64,000 nt of DNA from CAVQBC01 sp963710665 (GTDB lineage: Bacteria > Actinomycetota > Thermoleophilia > Solirubrobacterales > Solirubrobacteraceae), in the NCBI GenBank assembly GCA_963710665.1, contig CAVQBC010000006.1, positions 124,001 through 188,000 of the forward strand, written 5' to 3'. Below are positions 1 through 7,011 of the stretch, one piece after another; position 1 is the first letter of the stretch; every line of letters starts with the position of its first letter. The notes under the pieces were generated by a model. The model saw only the letters and a program-made list of their open reading frames with translations, had not been told where the DNA came from and did no database searches. The position numbers and the translations under genes were made by a program.

Positions 1-5
1 CGCGC

Positions 6-437
6 ATGACGCCCGAGAACGTCCCGCTCACCGGAGGCTGCGCCTGCGGCCTCGTCCGCTTCGAGGCCGACGAGCTGCTGTGGGCGTCGTTCTGCCACTG
101 CCGGCGCTGCCAGCAGCGCACCGGGGCGCAGGCGTCGGTGCAGGCGCGCGTGGAGCCCGGCACCGTGCGGGTGACCGCCGGGGAGGACGAGCTGCGCGCG
201 TGGGTGCCCGAGGGCGGGCTGCAGAAGGTCTTCTGCGGTGCGTGCGGCTCGGCGCTGTTCGGCAGCACGGCCGAGGGGGAGATCACCCGGGTGCGTCTCG
301 GGGCGTTCGACGACGACCCGGGGATCCGGCCGGTCGTGCATCAGTTCGTCGCCTATGCCGCCCCGTGGGCGGACATCCCGGACGACGGCCTCCCGCGCTT
401 CGAGGAGCAGCCGCCGGCGGGCGGCCCGCCGTTCTAG
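6..437 (+). CDS. GFA/CENP-V family zinc-binding protein
   Basis: 143-residue protein of the GFA (glutathione-dependent formaldehyde-activating enzyme / CENP-V) fold. The zinc ligands characteristic of the family are visible: C12 and C14 (GGCACG), C30, C32 and C35 (FCHCRRC), and C77/C80 (FCGACGSALFG). Length is normal for a single-domain member. The true substrate of such stand-alone proteins is usually unknown; the formaldehyde role belongs to a few characterised members only and should not be transferred. ATG at 6 is the first possible start in the window, so an upstream start cannot be excluded. No operon partner is visible. Confidence 0.88.
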   Translation: MTPENVPLTGGCACGLVRFEADELLWASFCHCRRCQQRTGAQASVQARVEPGTVRVTAGEDELRAWVPEGGLQKVFCGACGSALFGSTAEGEITRVRLGAFDDDPGIRPVVHQFVAYAAPWADIPDDGLPRFEEQPPAGGPPF

Positions 438-454
438 CCGCCCGGGCAGGAGCG

Positions 455-468
455 CGGTGATATCACCG
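455..468. promoter_or_regulatory. Perfect 14-bp palindrome, possible operator
   Basis: CGGTGATATCACCG is fully self-complementary and lies in the 83-bp gap between the GFA gene and the RHH gene. The 18-bp context ACCGCCGGTGATATCACC recurs, on the opposite strand, at 3761-3778 inside a coding region. It looks like a dimeric regulator site; no protein is assigned to it. Confidence 0.4.
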
Positions 469-520
469 GCGGTGCGGGCGGCTCTCCGCGAGCGCGCCGG
501 ATCCGCCGGTCGGGACCGGG

Positions 521-994
521 CTAGCTTGGCCAGGCCGCGATGAGCACGACGATCGCGATGATCCCGACGATCGCCATCACCACGAGGTTGGCCATCAGGA
601 TGAGCGAGAGCTGGCTCCCGCGGTCGGGCGGCATCGCGAAGCGCGGGCCCGAGCGCTTGCGGGGCACGAGGTCGGTGGCCGCGGACGCCGTGCCGGCGTG
701 CTTCGACGCGTCGGGCTCCGTCGCGCCCGGCGCCGGGGAGGCGGCCGGCGTCTCGGCCGACGGCAGCGCCGCCGGTTCTGGCGCCCGGCCGTTGGGGACC
801 TTCTCGTCCGGGTGGCGCCAGGCCACGGCGCCCGCGAGGACGCCCACGATCAGCGAGTTGAGGCTGATCCCCTCGTTGTCGGCGGCCCTGGCGAGGTCGG
901 CGTGGAGGGTCGGCGGCATGCGGACGAGCAGCCGCCCGCTATGGGTCGCCTCATCCTGCCGCTCTTCGGCCACCTGGCCCGGGCGCCGCGCCAT
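521..994 (-). CDS. Ribbon-helix-helix protein with C-terminal membrane anchor
   Basis: 157 residues. Residues about 19-58 (SGRLLVRMPPTLHADLARAA, then EGISLNSLIVGVLAGAV) match the Arc/HicB-type ribbon-helix-helix DNA-binding fold. A Pro/Ala-rich linker follows, and residues about 133-155 (SLILMANLVVMAIVGIIAIV) form one hydrophobic helix near the very C-terminus. This predicts a tail-anchored DNA-binding protein, an unusual combination for RHH proteins, which are normally soluble. It starts 9 bp downstream of the sigma factor gene on the same strand, so the two are probably co-transcribed. No toxin partner is next to it, so a toxin-antitoxin role is not supported. Confidence 0.75.
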   Translation of the reverse strand: MARRPGQVAEERQDEATHSGRLLVRMPPTLHADLARAADNEGISLNSLIVGVLAGAVAWRHPDEKVPNGRAPEPAALPSAETPAASPAPGATEPDASKHAGTASAATDLVPRKRSGPRFAMPPDRGSQLSLILMANLVVMAIVGIIAIVVLIAAWPS

Positions 995-1003
995 GCCCGG
1001 AAT

Positions 1004-1819
1004 CTACGCCCCCTCGTCCGGCCGTACAACTGGCCCTGGACCGATGTCGACCAGCGCGCCGCGCAGCTTGCTGAGCGCGCTGCGCATCAGGCGGGAGACG
1101 TGGACCTGCGAGAGCCCGACCTCGGTGGCGATCTCGCGCTGGTTGAGATCGCGGTAGAAGCGCAGGGCGAGGATCCGCCGCTCGCGCACGTCGAGCGTCC
1201 CGAGTGCGGCCGCGATCGTGGCGCGATCCTCGGCCGCGCCGATCGGATCCTCACGGACCGGCGGGGGCTCGTCGTCGCCGTCGGGGGCCAGCTGGGCGGG
1301 GATCCGGGCGGCTTCGGCGACCAGGGCCCCGACGACCTCGTCGGGCTCGAGGCCGGTCGCGTGGACGAGCTCGCGGGTGGTCGGGCTGCGGCCGGTCCGG
1401 GCGGTGAAGCCGGTCGCGACGTGGCGCACCTGCGCTCGCTGCTCCTGGAGCCGGCGGGGCACGCGGACCGCTGAGCAGCCGTCGCGGAGGTGGCGCTGGA
1501 TCTCCCCGACGATGGTCGGCACGGCATAGGCCTCGAAGCCCGCGCCGCGCCCGGGCTCGAAGCGGTCGACCGCGTGGATCAGCCCGATGCAGCCGACCTG
1601 GACGAGGTCGTCGATGGGCTCGCCCCGGCGCCTGAAGCGGCGGGCGAGGACCTCGACGAGCGGCACGTGCGCCTCGATCACGCGCCGCCGCGCCGCGAGG
1701 CTCCCGTGCTCGCGGTAGGCCTCGAGCAGGGCGTCCGGGCGGCGGCGGTCGGAGGCCAGGCGGGCGGCCCGGGCGCCGTCGGAGCGGGGGGCGAGCGTCG
1801 GGTCGTCGGTCGTGGCCAT
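1004..1819 (-). CDS. SigB/SigF-family alternative RNA polymerase sigma factor
   Basis: 271-residue group 3 sigma factor. Region 2 is clear (DDLVQVGCIGLIHAVDRFEP, then FEAYAVPTIVGEIQRHLRD), region 3 lies around RVPRRLQEQRAQVRHVA, and region 4.2 is QREIATEVGLSQVHVSRLMR. The architecture (about 260 residues, regions 2-3-4 without region 1.1) fits the general-stress/sporulation SigB/F/G family. Such factors are usually held by an anti-sigma factor and anti-anti-sigma factor; neither is adjacent. The RHH-membrane gene follows on the same strand, and a locus for secreted proteins diverges on the other side, making co-regulation plausible but unproven. Confidence 0.92.
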   Translation of the reverse strand: MATTDDPTLAPRSDGARAARLASDRRRPDALLEAYREHGSLAARRRVIEAHVPLVEVLARRFRRRGEPIDDLVQVGCIGLIHAVDRFEPGRGAGFEAYAVPTIVGEIQRHLRDGCSAVRVPRRLQEQRAQVRHVATGFTARTGRSPTTRELVHATGLEPDEVVGALVAEAARIPAQLAPDGDDEPPPVREDPIGAAEDRATIAAALGTLDVRERRILALRFYRDLNQREIATEVGLSQVHVSRLMRSALSKLRGALVDIGPGPVVRPDEGA

Positions 1820-1825
1820 GGCGGA

Positions 1826-1855
1826 AGCCTAGTCACATTTAACCGAAAGTCGCAA
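1826..1855 (-). promoter_or_regulatory. Predicted housekeeping-type promoter of the sigma factor gene
   Basis: On the minus strand, TTGCGA (1850-1855), an 18-bp spacer and TAGGCT (1826-1831) precede the ATG at 1819 by only 6 bp, which would give an essentially leaderless mRNA. Spacing and hexamers are seen directly; promoter function is inference. Confidence 0.45.
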
Positions 1856-1872
1856 CCATCCGATGGCTCAGG

Positions 1873-1901
1873 TTGCGCGCGCTCGGGTAGGTGAATATGT
1901 G
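1873..1901 (+). promoter_or_regulatory. Possible promoter of the secreted-protein locus
   Basis: TTGCGC (1873-1878), a 17-bp spacer and TATGTG (1896-1901) lie 45 bp upstream of the chosen ATG at 1947, in the intergenic region shared with the divergent sigma factor gene. A GGTT and a GGGTAG are also present, but only 10 bp apart, too close for a SigB-type promoter. Confidence 0.3.
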
Positions 1902-1946
1902 ACGGCCCGAGCCCCGAGACCGGCGGCCCGGCCAGGAGCAGCGGAT

Positions 1947-4009
1947 ATGCCACGGACGACCCGGACAGCACGGAAGCCGATCCGCCGGCGCGGAAGCGCG
2001 GCGGTGGCAGGAGCGCTGTTGGTCGTCGCCCTGGGGGCACCGCCGGTCGCCGCAAACCCGCTCCCCGAGCCGATATCGGGGCAGTATCACTCTGCGACGG
2101 GCGGCGTTGCGGCGGCCGATACCGCGGTAGCGGCCGCCGCCCAGGCCGCAGCCGCGGGCGCCGCGCGGGCGCCCGTGATGAGCCGCCCGGAGGCGCCGGA
2201 GGACGCGCCGGCGGTCGCGGCCGCCCCGCAGTATCAGGGTTCACCTGAGCAGTATCACAGTGAACCGGATGTCACATCTGGTGACACGTCCGCGAGCGGC
2301 GCCGAAGCGCCCCGTCCGGCGGCCCCGGCGTCGCCGCCCGTGACGGCGCCGGAGTCGCCGGAGGAGGCGTCGCCGCCGCAGCCGGCGAGCGCCGGCGCCG
2401 GGTCCGAGGGGACCGCCTCGGACGACGCGCAGCGGCCGGCCGGGGGAGGCGCGGGGCCCGGCGGCGCGGCCGGTGCGGAGGGGTCCCGCGAGGCCGACCG
2501 GCCCGCCCCCGCGGTCGCCGGCGCGGAGGACGGCCCAGGCGCCGCTCCGCGCGACTCCCTGTCGGCGCCGGCCCGGTCCGGCGGCGACGTGGGGTCCGGC
2601 GCGTCGCCGGCGGGGTCCGGAGGCGGCGGGGCGCCGGCCCTGGGGCACGCGACCGACCGGGCGTCCGGCGCCCCGTCGGCCGGCGCCGCGATGCCGGACG
2701 TCCCGTCGCTGCCCGCCGGCGCCCTGCCGGCCGGTCCCGCGGGCAGCGCGGTGCCCGACCTCCAGACCCAGGCGTCGCCGGCCGGTACCGGCGAGACGCC
2801 TGCGGTCCCGCTGCCCGCGGCGGGGCCGGCCGGCGCACCGGTCACCACGGCCGGGATCCCCGGCCTGGCGCTCGGCGCGAGCGGCATCGATCCGGTGACG
2901 ACGCCGGGGCCTGGCCCGGCGCTCGTGCCGCCGGCGACCATGGGCGGGGCCGACGTACGATCCGAGCCCGTGCCGGCCCCGTCCCCGCCGGCCCCGGCGC
3001 AGCTGATGCTGCCGGGCAACCTCAACGTCTCGATCTCGATCCTCAGCCCGGGCGACCACGGGCCGGTGACGCAGACCATCGGCGATCCGGTGAGCGGCGC
3101 GACCGGCGCCGCGCCGCTGCCGTCCGGCGGCGGGCTCACGCCGCCGGCGACCTGGATCTGGACGTGGACCTGGGTGGGCGGCCCGGGCTGCGGGACCCCG
3201 GCCGCGCCTGGCGGGAACGCGGCGCCGGCCCTCGGCATCCCGGGCTGGACGTGGATCTGGGACTGGAGCTGCGGCGCCCCGGCGGCGCCGGCGCCCTCGG
3301 TGCCGTCGGTACCGGCCCTTCCGGCGTTCCCGAGCCTCCCAGCGGTTCCGGACGTGCGCGGCGGTTCCCGAGCCTTCCGGGCCTCCCGGCGCTCCCGAGC
3401 TTGCCGGCCCTGCCGGCCACGCCCGCCACTCCGCACCTGCCGCTGCTCTCGCCCGCGCTGCGGCCGCCGTTCGGCGAGTTGCCTCCCGGCCTCCTGACCG
3501 AGCCGCTGCCGGCGCTCGCCGAGGTGCCGTCCGGGCCGACCGAGGCCGCGCCCGCCGCGGCTCCGCTCGCCGCGCCGGTCTCCGGCCTCGCGCCGCGACG
3601 GCTCACGAGCGCGACCCCGCCGGCGCGCGCGCCCGTCCCCGCCGCCCACCCCGCCGCGCCCGCCGCGACGAGCCCCGCCCCCGCGGCCCGGGTCGCCACC
3701 GGCATGCTGTGGGGGACGGCGGTGGCGTCCCCGCCGGTGGGCACGCACCGCGAGCGCGCTACCGCCGGTGATATCACCCGTCGCGCGCGCTCCGAGCGGC
3801 CGCCCGCCGCCCCCGACGAGAGCCGCCACGCGCCGCCGCTCGCCACCGCGATCGCGGCCCCGGCCGGTGCCGCCGGTGGCGGCATGGGGCTCGCCGTGCT
3901 GGCGGCGATCTTCAGCTTCCTCTGTCTCCAGGTGGCGGGCGCGCTGCTCGCCGGCGTGGGCCTGCCGCGCCTGCGGCCACGCGCCGCCCGCCTCGAACGG
4001 CCCGGCTGA
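1947..4009 (+). CDS. Secreted Pro/Ala-rich protein with Trp-rich strands and C-terminal membrane helix (apparent frameshift)
   Basis: Unrecognised surface protein, reconstructed to about 687 residues. The ATG at 1947 is chosen because AGGAG lies 8 bp upstream and a signal peptide follows (basic MPRTTRTARKPIRRRG, hydrophobic core, cleavage near VAANP). Then come a long disordered Ala/Pro/Gly region, a segment LNVSISILSPGDHGPVTQT shared with the next gene, two Trp-alternating strands (TWIWTWTW near residue 401; WTWIWDWSC near 432) with two Cys, a proline-rich stalk, and a C-terminal hydrophobic helix (GMGLAVLAAIFSFLCLQVAG) ending in Arg-rich residues. The reading frame breaks near 3345-3365: the plus-frame ending at 3497 loses sense and the next frame continues the Leu-Pro-rich pattern to 4009. 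One deleted base explains it, whether a sequencing error or a real break. Confidence 0.6.
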
Positions 4010-4084
4010 CGCCTGCGGGCGAACCCAGGCGAGCGCCGGCGCGGATCCGGCGCACGGACCGTTTCCAACAGACCAGGAGAGACG

Positions 4085-6232
4085 ATGAGAAATCATCTGA
4101 TCGCGCTGGTCGCGGGCCTCGTGCTCCTGCTCGCAGCAGGAGCAGGGACAGCCATGGCGCAGACGCCGGTGCAGGCGGCCGATCAATCGGCCGGCAGCAC
4201 GCAGTCGGCGAGCTCCACCGCGACCTCGACGCAGACCAACCCGACGAACCGCAACGTGGACGTCCGGATCTTCAGCCCGGGCGACAACGGCGCGGTGAGC
4301 CAGAGCAACACCTCCTCGGCCGCCTCGGCGGCGGGGAACGCCAACCAGACCGTCCAGAACGCGGCCCAGAGCCAGGGCGGCGGCAACGGCGGCGGCGGGC
4401 AGGCCGCGAGCCAGTCCGCGGGCAGCACCCAGACGGCGGACTCGACGGCGACGTCGGTCCAGAACAACCCGTCGAACAGCAACACCGTCGTGCGGATCGA
4501 CAGCCCGGGCAGCGACGGGCCGGTGACCCAGACCAACGACTCGCAGGCCGAGTCGGCGGCCGGGAACGCCAACGAGACCGCGCAGAACGCCGGCCAGAGC
4601 CAGGGTGGCGGCGGCAACGGCGGCGGCGTCCAGGCCGCCGACCAGGACGCGGACAACGAGCAGTCGGCGAGCTCGTCGGCGTCGTCGACGCAGGACAACC
4701 CGTCCAACAGCAACGTCTCCGTGCGCATCAACAGCGGCGGCGACGGCGGCGCGGTCGAGCAGCGCAACAGCTCGGGCGCGGCCTCCGCGGCCGGGAACGC
4801 CAACGCGACCGAGCAGGACGCCGACCAGGAGCAGGGCGGCGGCGGCCACGGTGGCGGCGGCGTCCAGGCAGCCGACCAGAGCGCGGACAACGAGCAGTCG
4901 GCGGACTCGTCGGCGAGCTCGACGCAGACCGACCCGTCGAACAGCAACGTCGGCGTCCGGATCGACAGCCCGGGCGACGACGGTGACGTCTCGCAGTCCA
5001 ACGAGTCCTTCGCGGGCTCGGCGGCCGGCAACCTGAACCTGACCGGCCAGGAGGTCGAGCAGGGGTACGGCTCCGGTGGTGGCAACGGTGGCGGCGGCGT
5101 CCAGGCCGTCGGCCAGGACGCGGACAACGAGCAGTCCGCCGCGTCCGAGGCGACCTCCACGCAGGACGGCGCGACCAACAGCAACATCCCGGTCCGCATC
5201 GGCAGCCCCGGTGACGGCGGCGACGTGTCGCAGTCCAACGAGTCCTTCGCGGGCTCGCTTGCCGGCAACCTCAACCTGACCGGCCAGGAGGTCGAGCAGG
5301 GGTACGGCTCCGGTGGTGGCAACGGTGGCGGCGGCGTCCAGGCCGTCGGCCAGGAGGCCTCCAGCGAGCAGGACGCCGTCTCGTCGGCGACCTCCACGCA
5401 GGACGGCGCGACCAACAGCAACATCCCGGTCCGCATCGACAGCCCGGGTGACGACGGTGACGTCTCGCAGTCCAACGAGTCGTTCGCGGGCTCGCTCGCC
5501 GGCAACCTCAACCTGACCGGCCAGGAGGTCGATCAGGACTACGGTGGCGGCGGCAACGGCGGCGGCGGCGTCCAGGCCGTCGGCCAGCTGGCGTTCAACG
5601 ACCAGTCCGCCGAGTCGGACGCGACCTCGACCCAGACCGGCGCGACCAACAGCAACACCCCGGTTCGCATCGGCAGCGAGGGCGATGACGGCGACGTCAC
5701 GCAGACCAACGCCTCGGCGGCGCTCTCCGCGGCGCTGAACGCGAACCTCACGGACCAGTCCGTCGCCCAGGAGTACTCGGGCGGCGGTGGCGTGCAGGCC
5801 GTTGGCCAGCTCGCCGACAGCGCGCAGGACGCCACCTCCTCGGCGACGTCCGAGCAGGAGGATCCGACCAACGAGAACGCGCCGGTCCGCATCGGCAGCG
5901 ACGGCGGGGGCGGCGACGTCGAGCAGACGAACGCCTCGCTCGCCGCGTCGCTGGCCGCGAACGCCAACGAGACCGATCAGGACGCCACCCAGCTCCTGTC
6001 CGGGAACGGCGGCTACGCCGGCGTCCAGGCGCTCGGCCAGCTCGCGTTCAACGATCAGGCCGCCGGCTCCGCGGCGACCTCGAGCCAGTCGGGGGCGACC
6101 AACGCCGCCGGTGGCGTCTCGATCGCCGGCCCGGGTGGCGGGGGCTCGCTGACGCAGACGAACGCGTCGGTCGCCCTGTCCGCCGCGCTCAACCTCAACC
6201 GGCTGTTCCAGGCCGCCACGCAGAGGGGGTGA
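4085..6232 (+). CDS. Secreted Q/N-ladder repeat protein, nine ~76-residue units (amyloid-like candidate)
   Basis: 715 residues. A signal peptide (MRNHLIALVAGLVLLLAAGA, cleavage after TAMA at residue 25) precedes nine tandem units starting at V29. Each unit opens VQA(A/V)(D/G)Q, then S/T/Q-rich text ending STQ, an N-x-N plus V-R-I core, SPGD-x-G, Q-x-N, and SAAGN-x-N, and units 1-6 end in a Gly-rich hinge. Gln and Asn recur at regular spacing, as in curlin-type beta-solenoid repeats, but the unit is longer and the consensus differs from CsgA. No Cys is present. RBS AGGAGAG lies just upstream. No family assigned; a self-assembling extracellular fibre or coat is inference. It shares the core V-x-I-SPGD-G-V-x-Q module with the preceding gene. 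Confidence 0.8.
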   Translation: MRNHLIALVAGLVLLLAAGAGTAMAQTPVQAADQSAGSTQSASSTATSTQTNPTNRNVDVRIFSPGDNGAVSQSNTSSAASAAGNANQTVQNAAQSQGGGNGGGGQAASQSAGSTQTADSTATSVQNNPSNSNTVVRIDSPGSDGPVTQTNDSQAESAAGNANETAQNAGQSQGGGGNGGGVQAADQDADNEQSASSSASSTQDNPSNSNVSVRINSGGDGGAVEQRNSSGAASAAGNANATEQDADQEQGGGGHGGGGVQAADQSADNEQSADSSASSTQTDPSNSNVGVRIDSPGDDGDVSQSNESFAGSAAGNLNLTGQEVEQGYGSGGGNGGGGVQAVGQDADNEQSAASEATSTQDGATNSNIPVRIGSPGDGGDVSQSNESFAGSLAGNLNLTGQEVEQGYGSGGGNGGGGVQAVGQEASSEQDAVSSATSTQDGATNSNIPVRIDSPGDDGDVSQSNESFAGSLAGNLNLTGQEVDQDYGGGGNGGGGVQAVGQLAFNDQSAESDATSTQTGATNSNTPVRIGSEGDDGDVTQTNASAALSAALNANLTDQSVAQEYSGGGGVQAVGQLADSAQDATSSATSEQEDPTNENAPVRIGSDGGGGDVEQTNASLAASLAANANETDQDATQLLSGNGGYAGVQALGQLAFNDQAAGSAATSSQSGATNAAGGVSIAGPGGGGSLTQTNASVALSAALNLNRLFQAATQRG
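4169..6232 (+). repeat. Nine tandem coding repeats, ~228-237 bp period
   Basis: Units begin at the V-Q-A codons, the first at 4169. Units 4 to 6 are nearly identical at DNA level: about 83 bp at 5036-5118 recurs without mismatch at 5273-5355, a 237-bp shift. This suggests recent internal duplication and possible copy-number variation. The outer units (1-3 and 7-9) have diverged more. Confidence 0.9.
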
Positions 6233-6262
6233 CGCGCTGATCGACTGAGGCGCATTCCCGCG

Positions 6263-6296
6263 GCGCCGGCCCCTCCCCGATCGGAGGGGCCGGCGC
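6263..6296 (+). terminator. Strong GC hairpin terminator
   Basis: A perfect 14-bp stem (left arm 6263-6276, right arm 6283-6296) with a 6-nt loop lies 30 bp after the repeat-protein stop codon. There is no T-tract, as is common in very GC-rich actinobacteria. It would insulate the repeat-protein gene from the next two genes. Confidence 0.75.
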
Positions 6297-6375
6297 GCGC
6301 AGGACCCGTTGACCGGTGAAGCCCCAGCGGCTACGGTCGGCGCGGACCAGCAAGGAGCGCTTCGGGGCACGGCTC

Positions 6376-7011
6376 ATGAGGGATCGAGCATCGGCAGTTC
6401 GGCAGGGACGGATCCACGCGCGGACGGCGTTCGTCGCGGCCGTCTTCGCGCTGTGGCTCCTGCTCGTCGCGCCCGCCGTCTCGCCGGCCGCGCCGAGTCC
6501 GGACGCCCAGCCGGGCGCCTCGGCGCCCCAGCCCGATCCCGCGCCGGGGGCCGGGTCGGCGCCCGCGCCGGCGCCGAAGCCGGCGGCGCCCAAGCCGGCG
6601 CCTCCCGCGCCGGCGAGCACGGCGACGAACCACCAGGCGCCGGCGGCCGTCACCACGCCTGCTCCGAGCTCCGCCGGCGGCACAACCGAGCCGGCTCCGG
6701 CGCCCGCCGCCCGGCCGGCGACACGGGCGGCAGACCCGCCCCGCCGGCGCGCCCGGCGCACCCGTCGGCACGCGCGCCGCGAGGCCCACGAGCGCCGCTC
6801 CGAGGTCAGCCTGCCGAAGCTGCGCCCGCCGGTCTTCCCGAGCGCGGTGATCCCGCTGCGGACGACCGCCGCCGACCGGGCGACGCCGAGCGCCACGGAC
6901 GAGGAGGGGCCGCTGCGCCTCGTCGCGCTCGTGCTCCTGCTTCTCGTGGTCGCCAACCTCGGCTTCGTGACGTTGGTGACCCGCCTCCGGCGGGACTGGA
7001 CGGCGTTCTGA
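6376..7011 (+). CDS. Small secreted protein with Pro/Ala stalk and C-terminal membrane anchor
   Basis: 211 residues from ATG 6376. An N-terminal signal or anchor (RTAFVAAVFALWLLLVAPAV) precedes a Pro/Ala-rich low-complexity stalk, an Arg-rich stretch (RRRARRTRRHARR), and a C-terminal hydrophobic helix (LRLVALVLLLLVVANLGFVT) followed by a short basic tail. The plan signal - disordered stalk - C-terminal helix repeats that of the 1947 gene. A GTG at 6316 would add 20 residues, but a candidate -10 (TACGGT, 6332-6337) downstream of it argues for 6376. Its stop codon overlaps the next start (TGATG), so the two genes are translationally coupled. No family recognised. Confidence 0.6.
   Translation: MRDRASAVRQGRIHARTAFVAAVFALWLLLVAPAVSPAAPSPDAQPGASAPQPDPAPGAGSAPAPAPKPAAPKPAPPAPASTATNHQAPAAVTTPAPSSAGGTTEPAPAPAARPATRAADPPRRRARRTRRHARREAHERRSEVSLPKLRPPVFPSAVIPLRTTAADRATPSATDEEGPLRLVALVLLLLVVANLGFVTLVTRLRRDWTAF

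Noticed and set aside
1871..1890. GGTT...GGGTAG as a SigB/SigF-type promoter before the 1947 gene
   Set aside because: Only 10 bp between the elements; such promoters need about 13-16 bp.
4169..6232. Regular repeats considered as a CRISPR array
   Set aside because: Period about 230 bp, open reading frame throughout, encoded protein repeats; no short repeat-spacer pattern.
2255..6370. 1371-residue minus-strand ORF antisense to the surface locus
   Set aside because: Made of Arg/Gly/Val-rich text caused by GC-rich third positions and by the repeats on the other strand; no domain; the plus strand has signal peptides, RBSs and ordered repeats.
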